From Acidimicrobiales bacterium (GTDB lineage Bacteria > Actinomycetota > Acidimicrobiia > Acidimicrobiales > GCA-2861595): a stretch of DNA of 54,741 nt. Location: the NCBI GenBank assembly GCA_036262515.1, contig DATAIT010000006.1, positions 1 through 54,741 on the forward strand, given 5' to 3'. Position numbers and translations under genes: made by a program. Below the pieces are notes generated by a model. That model did not search any database. It was not told the DNA's origin and saw only the letters and a list, made by a program, of their open reading frames with translations. Positions 36,590 through 45,291 of this stretch are shown piece by piece (the stretch's first letter is position 1; the number at the start of each line of letters is the position of its first letter).

Positions 36590-37846
36590 TCAGGTGACCT
36601 TGACGGTTTCCTTCATGTCGGGGTGGATCTGGCAGGAGATCTGGTACGTCCCCGCCTTGGTGAACGTCAGCTTGTACTGGTAACCCGGTGGCCCGAAGGA
36701 GAGGATGGCCCCCGAGCTGTGGTACCCGGTCCCGTCGTAACTGCCACCGTCGACGAGCACCGGCTTGGCGTTGGGATCAGGCGGGCCGGACTGCTCGGGC
36801 GGCGGTGGTGCGCCGGGGCCGCCTTCGGGGGCGAACACCTTTTCGTTGGCGTGCCACGTGCCGTCCGGTGCCTTCGTCATCAAACCGACGGCGTCCTGGG
36901 GCGCGTTGACGGCGATCGTGTGTGCACCGAACACCGTCCAGGTGACCGCTGATCCGGCCTTGACCGGGACCTCCTCGGGGCCGAACGCGTTCAGGCTCGC
37001 TTCCAGCTCCTCCTCGCCTTCGGCCGGCTGCGCTCCGGCGACGGGCTGGTCGGCGGGGCTCTTGGCCAGGTCGGTCGCCGCAGGGCGCAGCTTCGACAGG
37101 AACCTCGCCTCCAGCTCCTCGGTGCCGGCCTTTTCGACCTTGCCCGGTCCCAGCGTCTTCTCGGCCTCGGCCACCACGGTCACCGTGCCGGTCATCCCCT
37201 GGCGGTGCAGCAGGCAGAAGTAGTTGTAGGTGCCGGGGGCGATGTCGTCCGCCAGCGTCATCTCGAAGCTGGCGTCGTCGGCCAGGTACCCGCTGTTGTA
37301 GACGACCTGCGTGCCGTCGAACGCCGGTTGCTCCCCCTTGGGGCAGGCGCTGTCCGTCGACGGCTCGCCGGTGTCGAGGAAACAGGGATTGGCCGAGAAC
37401 TGGTTGGCGTCGCCGGGCCCGTCGGGAAGCAGGGACGGGAGCTTCTCGTCGATGGCCATCGCCTTCTGCACCAGCGCGGCCTGGTCGGGCGGGAGCTTCG
37501 ACGGGTCGGGCGGCTCCTCGGAGTTCTTGATCTCGTCGGGCAGGGCGTTGAAGGCGTTCAGGCCCTCGTCGACGATGGTGCCGAAGGTGACCGTGTGCGG
37601 CTCGCCGCTGTCGTTGGAGTGGAAGGAGACCGTGTCGCCGGCGTGGACGGTGACGGCCTGGGGAAAGTACGCGAGCGCCGACATGGGCAGCTCGTCGCTG
37701 CTGGAGTCGACCTCGACGGTGATCGACTTCGCCCCGCCTGCCGCCGCTGTCGTGTCCGACGACTTCGAATCGGATCCGTCGTCGTCGTCGCCACAGGCCG
37801 CCCCAAACAGGGCGATAACCGCAAGTACCGCCAGAACTCGTCGCAT
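36590..37846 (-). CDS. Lipoprotein with two cupredoxin (plastocyanin-like) domains
   Basis: Product of 418 residues. A signal peptide ends at a lipobox (GAAC, lipid cysteine C18), followed by an Asp/Ser-rich linker. The first cupredoxin domain (about 40-226) has a full type 1 copper set, H84, C211, H214 and M218, with a long insert between H84 and C211. The second domain (about 275-418) also has a full set, H309, C405, H408 and M411, with a Pro/Gly-rich insert. It would therefore carry two blue copper centres on the outer membrane face, as an electron carrier or copper store. No oxidase genes are adjacent. It appears monocistronic. Confidence 0.88.
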   Translation of the reverse strand: MRRVLAVLAVIALFGAACGDDDDGSDSKSSDTTAAAGGAKSITVEVDSSSDELPMSALAYFPQAVTVHAGDTVSFHSNDSGEPHTVTFGTIVDEGLNAFNALPDEIKNSEEPPDPSKLPPDQAALVQKAMAIDEKLPSLLPDGPGDANQFSANPCFLDTGEPSTDSACPKGEQPAFDGTQVVYNSGYLADDASFEMTLADDIAPGTYNYFCLLHRQGMTGTVTVVAEAEKTLGPGKVEKAGTEELEARFLSKLRPAATDLAKSPADQPVAGAQPAEGEEELEASLNAFGPEEVPVKAGSAVTWTVFGAHTIAVNAPQDAVGLMTKAPDGTWHANEKVFAPEGGPGAPPPPEQSGPPDPNAKPVLVDGGSYDGTGYHSSGAILSFGPPGYQYKLTFTKAGTYQISCQIHPDMKETVKVT

Positions 37847-37940
37847 CGTGCTCCTGTCAAACGTGTCGTGGACCTGACGCCCCGAAAGTTAGTCCGACCG
37901 CACGACCGGCCGTGGCAACTCGTCGCGCGCTGCTCGTCAG

Positions 37941-39080
37941 TCAGGAGAACCGACGCATGTGGACGTTGAGCACGAGTCCGACGGCGGCGAAGCTGGCGAT
38001 GGTGGCCGACCCGCCGTAGCTCATGAACGGGAGGGGGATCCCGGTGATCGGCATGATCCCCATCGTCATCCCCACGTTCTCGAACACCTGGAAGACGAGC
38101 ATCGCGAGGACACCGATGCAGATGACCGTCCCGCAGAGGTCCTTGGCCAGGGCGGCGGCGCGCCACGTGCGCCACACCAGCACGGCGAAGAGGCCGAGCA
38201 CCAGACCCGAACCGACGAGACCCAGCTCCTCCCCCACCACGGTAAAGATGAAGTCGGTGTGCTGTTCGGGCACGTAGGAGAGCTTGGTCTGGGTCCCCTG
38301 GAACAGTCCCTTGCCGGTGAGGCTGCCGTTGGCGATGGCGATCTTGGACTGGTTGAGGTTGTAGGAGGACTCCTGCGTGTTGTGCGTGGGGTTCAGGAAG
38401 GCTCCCAGCCGGTCCTTCTGGTAGTCCTTCAGGAGGCCGAGCTGGAACACGGCGACCACGGCGACCACACCGGCCAGGCCCAGCAGAGCCATGTGCCGAG
38501 GGCGGGCGCCGGCCACCAGCAGGGTGGCCAGCAGGATGGCGGCGAAGACGAGCATGGTGCCGAGATCCGGCTGCAGCTCGATGAGCAGCATCGGGACCGC
38601 GGCCAGAGCCAGGGCCGCCAGCATCCGGCGCCCGTCGAGGTCGCCCCGGTGATGGGCGGCATAGGCGGCGATGCAGATGATGAGACCGACCTTGGCCGGT
38701 TCGGACGGCTGCAGCTGGAACCCGCCCAGCTGGAACCACGCCTGGGCCCCCCGACGGTTCGACCCGAGGGGCGACAGGACCAGCACCAGGCCCACCACGC
38801 TGGCGCCGTAGATCATCGGGGCGAAGTCCCGGGCGATGCGATAGTCGATCGTGGCCACGGCGGCCATCACGCCGGCCCCGATCAGGCAGTACACGGCCTG
38901 GCGGCGGAGGAAATAGGACTCGTCGGCGCCGAGGTTCCGGCTGGCGCTGTAGACCATCACCACACCGATGCCGGCGATGGCGCCGACGGCGGCGAGCAGG
39001 GTCACGTCGACGTGGCGCCACGGCGCCGCTCCGTCCCGGCGGGCGTAGGACGCCCCGGCCGACATCGAGGCCGACGCCAT
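37941..39080 (-). CDS. rodA: RodA (SEDS peptidoglycan polymerase)
   Basis: Product of 379 residues from an ATG that shares one base with the mrdA stop (TGATG). It polymerises glycan strands from lipid II for lateral wall growth. About ten transmembrane helices are evident. SEDS signatures are present: VMVYSASRN near the N-terminus, WFQLGGFQLQPSEPAKVGLI, ELQPDLGTMLVF with the catalytic aspartate region, DFIFTVVGEELGLVGS, and GIPLPFMSYGGSATI at the end. Adjacent mrdA and mreBCD favour RodA over FtsW. Confidence 0.94.
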   Translation of the reverse strand: MASASMSAGASYARRDGAAPWRHVDVTLLAAVGAIAGIGVVMVYSASRNLGADESYFLRRQAVYCLIGAGVMAAVATIDYRIARDFAPMIYGASVVGLVLVLSPLGSNRRGAQAWFQLGGFQLQPSEPAKVGLIICIAAYAAHHRGDLDGRRMLAALALAAVPMLLIELQPDLGTMLVFAAILLATLLVAGARPRHMALLGLAGVVAVVAVFQLGLLKDYQKDRLGAFLNPTHNTQESSYNLNQSKIAIANGSLTGKGLFQGTQTKLSYVPEQHTDFIFTVVGEELGLVGSGLVLGLFAVLVWRTWRAAALAKDLCGTVICIGVLAMLVFQVFENVGMTMGIMPITGIPLPFMSYGGSATIASFAAVGLVLNVHMRRFS

Positions 39081-40996
39081 CAGTCGATCCCGCCCGAGAG
39101 CTGGACCGGCGCCGGCGGATTGCCGGCCAGGCCGTCGAGGATGCGCCTCGCCACGGGCGCCGCGACGGCGCCGCCGAACCCCGACTCCTCCATCACGACC
39201 GCCACGACGTACTGCGGTGCGTCGGCCGGCGCCAAGGCCACGAAGACGGCGGTGTCCTCCTTGCCGACCACCTGGGCCGTGCCCGTCTTGCCGGCCACGG
39301 GGAAGGCATCCTGGGGGAACCCGGCGAAGGCACCGGCGCCAGTGCCCTCTGGCCGTGCGATGGCCCCCCGGAGGCCTTGCAGGATCGCCGACCGCTGGGC
39401 CGGATCGAGCGCCACCTTCGAGGTCGCCTCCGGCACCAGTTCGCGGATCGGCTCGCCATTGGGCTGGAGCACCCGCGCCGCAACCCGCGGCTTGAGCACC
39501 GTGCCGCCGTTGGCGAAGGCGGCGTAGGCGTTGGCCAGTTGGAGCGGCGTGACCGCCGTGTCGCCCTGACCGATGGCCAGGTTGACGTTGTCGCCGGCGT
39601 ACCAGCGCCCGTTCGGGAAGGCCTTGGGATAGTCCTCGTGCGCCTTCTTGCGCGACACGGGATCGGGGATGCGACCCCGCATCTCCCCGGCCAGGTCGAT
39701 TCCCGACCGGGCTCCGAGACCGAGGTCGCGCGCCGCGCCCTGGATGGCGTCGGCGTTCGGACCGCCGTTGAACCACAGGTTGGCTCCCACGTTGTAGAAG
39801 AACGCGTCGCTCGACACCGTGAGCGCCTGGGACAGGTTGACCCGGCCGTACGCCCGGCCGCCGGCGTTCCGGAACACGCACTTGTCGCCGCGGCAGCTGC
39901 GCAGACGGTACGACCCCTCGTCCACGAACGTGGTGTTCGGTGCGATCAGTCCCGTTCGCAGCGCGGCGAGGGCGGTGAAGAGCTTGAACGTGGACCCCGG
40001 GGCGTACTGGCCCTGGATCGCCCGGTTGGTGAGCGGGTAGTGGTTGGCCGGATCCTGGAGGGCGGCGAAGATCTCCGGGCGGATCCCGTTCACGAAGTCG
40101 GCCGGGTTGAACGCCGGGTTCGAGGCCAGGGCGAGGAGCGACCCGTCGCGGGGGTCGAGGACCACGACGGACCCGGCCGGAGCCGCGAACCCTTTGCCCG
40201 TGCTGCGGTCGTGCTGCGAGCGGGCGGCCTCGAGCCCCTTGGCCAGCGACTCCTCGGCCAGCGCCTGCACGTCGAGGTCGATGGTGAGCTGCACGTCGTC
40301 GCCCTGGTGCGGCGGACTCGATGACAGTGCGGGAAGCAGGACCTTTCCGGTGGCGTCGACCTCGAGGCGCGTCTTGCCGGGCGTGCCCCGCAGATCCTCC
40401 TCGAACGACTGCTCCACGCCGAACTTGCCGATGTCGTCGCCCAGCCGGTACCCGGCGCCCTGCCGTTTGGCCAGCTCCTTGTCGTTGATCTCGCCCACGT
40501 AGCCGAGGACGTGGGCGGCCAGCACCCCGTGCGGGTAGGTGCGCTCGGCGACGGCCCTGGCGGCCACGCCGGGGAAGTCGGTCCCGTGCTCGCGCAGGTA
40601 CACGACCGTCTCCTCGGGGACGTTCTCGGCGACCGGCACGGGCTTGTAGGGGCTGTAGCGCTGATCCGCGATCCGCTTCTCGAGCTCCTGCTGCGGGAGC
40701 CCGAGGAGGGCGGCGAGTCGGGCGACGACCTCGGGCTTGTCCTGGACGTCGAGGCGGGTGACCGTGACGGCCTGGTAGCCGCGGTTCTCGACCAGGGGCC
40801 GGCCCTGGCGGTCGAGGATGCGGCCGCGGGGCGCCGGTTCGTACACGGTGCGAACGCGGTTCTGGGTGGCAAGGGCCTGGAAGGTGCCCGTGTCCATCAC
40901 CTGGAGGTACCAGAGCCTGGCGAACAGCGCGGCGAAGAGCGACACGACCACGACGCCCACGATGGACAGCCGCAGGCGGGCGTTGTCGGTGCTCAC
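39080..40996 (-). CDS. mrdA: Penicillin-binding protein 2 (class B transpeptidase)
   Basis: Product of 638 residues from a GTG. One N-terminal transmembrane helix (about 9-30) precedes the dimerisation/pedestal domain, which has RGRILDRQGRPLVENRGYQA. The transpeptidase domain begins near residue 235. The catalytic motifs are S335-T-F-K338, SSD in LTVSSDAFFYNVG, and KTG in VAGKTGTAQVVG. It cross-links peptidoglycan during elongation and activates RodA, whose gene overlaps its stop. It starts 7 bp after mreD. It is a likely beta-lactam target. Confidence 0.95.
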   Translation of the reverse strand: MSTDNARLRLSIVGVVVVSLFAALFARLWYLQVMDTGTFQALATQNRVRTVYEPAPRGRILDRQGRPLVENRGYQAVTVTRLDVQDKPEVVARLAALLGLPQQELEKRIADQRYSPYKPVPVAENVPEETVVYLREHGTDFPGVAARAVAERTYPHGVLAAHVLGYVGEINDKELAKRQGAGYRLGDDIGKFGVEQSFEEDLRGTPGKTRLEVDATGKVLLPALSSSPPHQGDDVQLTIDLDVQALAEESLAKGLEAARSQHDRSTGKGFAAPAGSVVVLDPRDGSLLALASNPAFNPADFVNGIRPEIFAALQDPANHYPLTNRAIQGQYAPGSTFKLFTALAALRTGLIAPNTTFVDEGSYRLRSCRGDKCVFRNAGGRAYGRVNLSQALTVSSDAFFYNVGANLWFNGGPNADAIQGAARDLGLGARSGIDLAGEMRGRIPDPVSRKKAHEDYPKAFPNGRWYAGDNVNLAIGQGDTAVTPLQLANAYAAFANGGTVLKPRVAARVLQPNGEPIRELVPEATSKVALDPAQRSAILQGLRGAIARPEGTGAGAFAGFPQDAFPVAGKTGTAQVVGKEDTAVFVALAPADAPQYVVAVVMEESGFGGAVAAPVARRILDGLAGNPPAPVQLSGGID

Positions 40997-41003
40997 GACG
41001 CCG

Positions 41004-41507
41004 TCACCCGGCGTAGGACCGGTCGGCCCTTGTGTCGAGCGCCCACGCCATGGCCCGCACGATCGGCACGGCGAGCGCGGCGTTCATGGCGCCGACGCCG
41101 GCGGCGACGATCACCAGCCGCGGCGACACGAAGTGAGACTGGCCGATGATCGCGCCGAGGACGCCGTACAGGAGGATGCCGCTGAAGCTGGCCAGGAGGG
41201 CGGTGACCGGCGCGATCCACCACGCGGTGTGGACGATCCCGGTCTGGAGCGACCCGACGACGAAGCCGACGAGGGCGAAGGTGAGGGCCGACAGGCCGAG
41301 GGGCGTCTGCACGAACAGATCGGCCAGGAGGCCGGCGGCGAATCCGATCAGCGCACCCCGCTCGGCTCCCGCCAGCAGGCCACCGGCCACGGCCACGAGC
41401 AACATCACCTGCGGGTGGGCGTCATCGACGCGCAGCGTCACGAACAGCGACTGGTGGAGGGTGAGCGCCAGCAAGAGCACGATGGCGAGGCGAAGCCGCG
41501 ACGTCAT
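41004..41507 (-). CDS. mreD: Rod-shape-determining protein MreD
   Basis: Product of 167 residues from an ATG overlapping the mreC stop (ATGA). It has about five hydrophobic segments and little else conserved, as usual for MreD (LRLAIVLLLALTLHQSLFVT, GALIGFAAGLLADLFVQTPL). MreD is an integral membrane part of the elongasome that works with MreC. The call rests on size, hydropathy, the GLLADLF motif and the position between mreC and mrdA. Confidence 0.92.
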   Translation of the reverse strand: MTSRLRLAIVLLLALTLHQSLFVTLRVDDAHPQVMLLVAVAGGLLAGAERGALIGFAAGLLADLFVQTPLGLSALTFALVGFVVGSLQTGIVHTAWWIAPVTALLASFSGILLYGVLGAIIGQSHFVSPRLVIVAAGVGAMNAALAVPIVRAMAWALDTRADRSYAG

Positions 41508-42340
41508 TTGGCCGGGCTCCATTGCAGCACCTTCACGAAGGTGACGCGGGGCAGGTCGACGATCGGCTCGATGGTCACATCCTGCTGCAGCGCACCGGTC
41601 GCCGTGTTGGCGGCCACCACCTTTCCCACGGGGATTCCCGGCGGGTAGACGCTGTTCTGCAGACCGCTGGTGACGACCGTCTCGCCCTTGTCGACCTTGG
41701 TGGCCGGGTCGACCAGGTCGACCCGCAACGTCGACCCGGCGCCGCGGCCGGCGGCCACGCCCACGTCTCCCGATGCGGCGAGACGGACACCCACGCTCGA
41801 CGACGCGTCGGTGAGGAGCCGCACGGTGGCCCGCGTGCGGGAGACGTCGATGACCTGGCCCACCAGGCCGCCGCCCGACACCACGGGCATGCCCCGCACC
41901 ACACCGGCGTCACGGCCCCGGTCGATGCTCAGGGTCAGGTCGAACCCCGACGCCGGCGTGAGCACCACCCGGGCCTCCACCGTGGGGATGTCACCCACGA
42001 AGTCGAGGCCGGCCAGGTCGAGCAGCGCCTCACGCTCCCTCGCCGCGTCGGCTGCCTGGAGCACCGCCGACTCGCGTTCGGCGAGCTGTTCGCGCAGGCG
42101 ATCGTTCTCGGCCGTCAAGTCCCCGTAGTGGAGCGCCCCGTCGAAGAAGTTCGTCACTGGTGAGAACACGGCGTCCGCCGCGTCCTTCACCGGCGCGAAG
42201 AGGTCCTGGGCACCGTCGCGGGCGCCGTCCACCAGCCCGAGGCCGTTGCTCCGCTCGTCCAACGTGAGCAGGGTGATCGCGGTCAGGACGAGTAGGAGCA
42301 GGGTGAAGCGGGGGCGGGAGGTGCGCCGGTAGACAGCCAC
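41504..42340 (-). CDS. mreC: Rod-shape-determining protein MreC
   Basis: Product of 278 residues. A short cytoplasmic N-terminus, one transmembrane helix (about 11-26) and a coiled coil (about 75-105) precede the extracytoplasmic beta domains. Family stretches include VVSGGGLVGQVIDVSRTRAT, LLTDASSSVGVRL, and GETVVTSGLQNSVYPPGIPV. MreC scaffolds PBP2 and RodA. It starts 18 bp after mreB and overlaps mreD. Confidence 0.94.
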   Translation of the reverse strand: MAVYRRTSRPRFTLLLLVLTAITLLTLDERSNGLGLVDGARDGAQDLFAPVKDAADAVFSPVTNFFDGALHYGDLTAENDRLREQLAERESAVLQAADAAREREALLDLAGLDFVGDIPTVEARVVLTPASGFDLTLSIDRGRDAGVVRGMPVVSGGGLVGQVIDVSRTRATVRLLTDASSSVGVRLAASGDVGVAAGRGAGSTLRVDLVDPATKVDKGETVVTSGLQNSVYPPGIPVGKVVAANTATGALQQDVTIEPIVDLPRVTFVKVLQWSPAK

Positions 42341-42358
42341 GAAGGGCGGGTCTCGTGC

Positions 42359-43408
42359 TTACTGATGCCCGCTCGAGGAGATGAGCACCTGCTTCAGTGC
42401 GTCGAACTCCTCCAGGCACTGGCCGGCCCCGATGGCCACCGAGTGCAGCGGGTTGCGGGCGATGACGATCGGCATCCCCGTCTCCGCCGACAACCGGGCG
42501 TCGAGCCCGTGGAGCAGCGCGCCGCCTCCGGTGAGGACGATGCCCTGTTCCATGATGTCGGCGGCGAGCTCGGGCGGCGTCTTGTCGAGAGTGACCTTCA
42601 CCGAGTCGACGATGGCCGACAGCGGCTCCTCGATGGCGTCGCGGATCTCCTGGGTACTGGTCACGATCGTCTTGGGCAAGCCGGTGATCAGGTCGCGGCC
42701 GCGGATCTCGGCGTGCATCTCCTCTTCGAGGGTGCATGCCGAGCCGAGGGCGATCTTGATCTCTTCGGCCGTGCGCTCGCCGAGGGCGAGGCTGTACTCC
42801 TTCTTGATGAACTGGATGATCGAGTGGTCCAGCTTGTCGCCACCGATGCGGATGGACTGGCTGGTGACGATGCCGCCGAGAGAGATGACGGCGACCTCGG
42901 TGGTGCCACCGCCGATGTCGACCACCATGTTCCCGGTGGGCTCGTGCACGGGAAGGCCGGCGCCGATGGCGGCCGCCATGGGCTCCTCGATGATGTAAGC
43001 GGGCTTGCGGGCGCCGGCGTACTCGGCTGCCTCCTGTACGGCCCGCTGCTCCACGCCGGTGATGCCCGACGGGACGCAGATCACCATGCGCGGCTTGGCG
43101 AAGCGGCGCTGGTGGATCTTCTGGATGAAGTAGCGGAGCATCTTCTCGCAGATCTCGAAATCGGCGATGACGCCGTCCTTCAGAGGCCGGATGGCGCGGA
43201 TGTGGCTGGGCGTGCGACCGATCATCCGCTTGGCCTCGACGCCGACCGACAGCGGCCGGCCGTCCTTCACGTTGACGGCCACCACCGAGGGCTCGTTGAG
43301 CACGATGCCGCGGCCTCGCACATAGACGAGGGTGTTCGCTGTCCCCAGGTCCACGGCCATGTCGCGGCCGAGGAAGGAGGAGAAAAAGTTTTCCGACACG
43401 ACGGCCAC
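42359..43408 (-). CDS. mreB: Rod-shape-determining protein MreB
   Basis: Product of 349 residues. MreB is the bacterial actin that directs lateral wall synthesis. It carries [20 protein letters not shown] (phosphate 1), [19 protein letters not shown] (phosphate 2) and [15 protein letters not shown] (adenosine motif), with normal length. It is the first gene of the mreBCD-mrdA-rodA unit. The likely promoter is in the 58 bp toward ndk, which also contains the ndk hairpin. Confidence 0.97.
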   Translation of the reverse strand: MAVVSENFFSSFLGRDMAVDLGTANTLVYVRGRGIVLNEPSVVAVNVKDGRPLSVGVEAKRMIGRTPSHIRAIRPLKDGVIADFEICEKMLRYFIQKIHQRRFAKPRMVICVPSGITGVEQRAVQEAAEYAGARKPAYIIEEPMAAAIGAGLPVHEPTGNMVVDIGGGTTEVAVISLGGIVTSQSIRIGGDKLDHSIIQFIKKEYSLALGERTAEEIKIALGSACTLEEEMHAEIRGRDLITGLPKTIVTSTQEIRDAIEEPLSAIVDSVKVTLDKTPPELAADIMEQGIVLTGGGALLHGLDARLSAETGMPIVIARNPLHSVAIGAGQCLEEFDALKQVLISSSGHQ

Positions 43409-43439
43409 CCCTCTCCGCAGCGGCTCAGGCTAGGTGCAA

Positions 43440-43461
43440 GCCCGGCGAAGCGCCAGCGGGC
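43440..43461 (-). terminator. Hairpin after ndk
   Basis: GCCCGGCG pairs with CGCC-(AGC)-GGGC around the loop AAG, with a three-base bulge. Read leftward it follows the ndk stop by 6 bp and is followed by TTGC rather than a T-run. It probably ends the folC-ndk transcript ahead of mreB. Moderate support only. Confidence 0.45.
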
Positions 43462-43466
43462 GCGTA

Positions 43467-43874
43467 CTACAGGTCCGGGAAGAAGAGGTGGATCTCCCGC
43501 TCCGCTGACTCGGGCCCGTCGGACCCGTGGACCAGGTTCTCCCCGACGAGGGTGCCGAAGTCGCCCCGGATCGTCCCGGGAGCGGCCTCTTTGGGGTCGG
43601 TGACGCCCATGAGCGTGCGCACCACCTTCCAGGTGTCCTGCGGACCCTCGACGACCACCAGCAGGGCGGGCGACCGGGTGATGAACTCCACCAGCTCGCC
43701 GAAGAAGGGGCGCTCGGCGTGCTCGGCGTAGTGCCGGGCGGCCAGATCGGCGTCGATGAGGCGCAGTTCGGCGGCGACCAGTGTGAGGCCCTTGCGCTCG
43801 AGCCGGCCGACGATCTCCCCGGCCAGGCCGCGCTCGACGGCGTCGGGCTTGACGATGACGAAGGTGCGATCCAT
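43467..43874 (-). CDS. ndk: Nucleoside diphosphate kinase
   Basis: Product of 135 residues. It transfers the terminal phosphate between nucleoside triphosphates and diphosphates. It begins MDRTFVIVKPDAVERGLAGE. The usual NASD segment near the C-terminus, with its active-site histidine, is modified: the sequence reads ENLVHGSDGPESAEREI, so HGSD replaces HGSD/HASD forms and the catalytic histidine is present. Length is typical. It lies 13 bp after folC, as in mycobacteria. Confidence 0.95.
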   Translation of the reverse strand: MDRTFVIVKPDAVERGLAGEIVGRLERKGLTLVAAELRLIDADLAARHYAEHAERPFFGELVEFITRSPALLVVVEGPQDTWKVVRTLMGVTDPKEAAPGTIRGDFGTLVGENLVHGSDGPESAEREIHLFFPDL

Positions 43875-43887
43875 GAGGCTGGGGACC

Positions 43888-45291
43888 CTACAGGTCCGCC
43901 GGCGCCGACCTCACATCGCCGTCCCGAGATCGCAGCACGGTACGGGCTGCGCCCACGACGTACAACGACCCGGTGATCAGCACCCGGTCGTCCTCCCCGG
44001 CCTCGGCCAGGGCGGCCTCGACTGCGCCGGGCACCGACGCCGCCTCGACGGCCGCCACACCCAACGACCGCGCCGCGGCGGCGATCGCGGCGGCCGGCTG
44101 CGACCGGGGAGACGGCGCAGGGCAGGCGACGATGAGGCGGGCGGTCTCGAGGCCCAGCGCCACGAGCATCTCGGCCGCGTCCCTGCCCTGGAGCATGCCC
44201 ACGACGGCGATGAGGCCGCCGTCGCCGGCGAACTCCTCGGCCACCGTGGCGGCCGCCGCCTTGGCGCCGGCCACGTTGTGGGCGCCGTCGAGGAGAACCA
44301 GGGGATGGCGCCCCATCACCTCCATGCGCCCCGGCAGCCGCAGCCCACCGAAGGCCTCCGACACCACGTCGTCGGGAAGGGGTCCGCCGAAGAACGCCTC
44401 GGCGGCGGCCACGGCGAGGGCGGCATTGGTGGCCTGGTGGGCGCCGTGGACGGGCAGGTAGACGTCGTCGTACTCCCCCGTCGACGTGCGCAGGCTGACC
44501 AGCCGCCCGCCCACGGCGGCCCGATCGGCGCGCACGCCGAAGTGGCGGTCGATCTCCACCGTCCGCCCGGCGCCGGCCCGGCGGAACACCGCAGCGAGGG
44601 CGTCGCTCGTCTCCCCGAGGACGAGCACGCTGCCCGGCTTCACGATGCCGGCCTTCTCGGCTGCGATGCCCGCCAGTTCGGGCCCGAGCACGTCGGTGTG
44701 GTCGAGGCTCACGTTCGTGACGACCGCAACCTGGCCGTCCGCCACGTTGGTGGCGTCGTAGAGGCCGCCGAGCCCGACCTCGACGACGGCTGCGTCGACG
44801 GCCACGTCGGCGAACCAGCGGAACGCGGCTGCGGTGAGGATCTCGAAGCGGGTCAGCTGGCTGTCGAGCAAGCCCTCCAGAGCGGCGACGGCCTCCAGCA
44901 CGGCAGCCAGGTCGTCGTCGGCGATCGGCTCCATCGACGGAGCCGGCACCGGCCCCGCCCGACCGGAACCCGCCGCCGGAGCGTCGATGTGTCCCTGGGT
45001 GAGCGCGATGCGCTCGTTCACCCCTTCGAGGTCGGGACTGGTGTAGGTGCCCACGGTCAGGCCTCGCCCGGCCAGCAGCGCGGTGATCATACGGGCGGTG
45101 GAACCCTTGCCGTTCGTGCCGGTGAGGTGGACCACGGGGAAGGCGGCCTGCGGGTCGCCCATGAGGGCGCACAGGCGCCGCATCCGGTCAAGGCTCGGCT
45201 CCGGGCGGCCGGCCACGACGGCCTCGAGGTTGACGTGGGCCTCCAACCAGGCCAGCGCCTCGGCGTAGCTCCACCCCGTGCCGGTGCTCAC
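43888..45291 (-). CDS. folC: Folylpolyglutamate synthase / dihydrofolate synthase
   Basis: Product of 467 residues from a GTG overlapping the stop of the ValRS-like gene (GTGA). It adds glutamate to folates and may also make dihydrofolate from dihydropteroate. The ATP loop VVHLTGTNGKGSTARMI, the TSPDLEGVNERI segment, VVEVGLGGLYDATN, NVSLDHTDVLG and the C-terminal domain motif VLLDGAHNVAGAKAA are all present. The valS-folC-ndk order is widespread in actinobacteria, which helps identify the gene upstream. Confidence 0.95.
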   Translation of the reverse strand: MSTGTGWSYAEALAWLEAHVNLEAVVAGRPEPSLDRMRRLCALMGDPQAAFPVVHLTGTNGKGSTARMITALLAGRGLTVGTYTSPDLEGVNERIALTQGHIDAPAAGSGRAGPVPAPSMEPIADDDLAAVLEAVAALEGLLDSQLTRFEILTAAAFRWFADVAVDAAVVEVGLGGLYDATNVADGQVAVVTNVSLDHTDVLGPELAGIAAEKAGIVKPGSVLVLGETSDALAAVFRRAGAGRTVEIDRHFGVRADRAAVGGRLVSLRTSTGEYDDVYLPVHGAHQATNAALAVAAAEAFFGGPLPDDVVSEAFGGLRLPGRMEVMGRHPLVLLDGAHNVAGAKAAAATVAEEFAGDGGLIAVVGMLQGRDAAEMLVALGLETARLIVACPAPSPRSQPAAAIAAAARSLGVAAVEAASVPGAVEAALAEAGEDDRVLITGSLYVVGAARTVLRSRDGDVRSAPADL

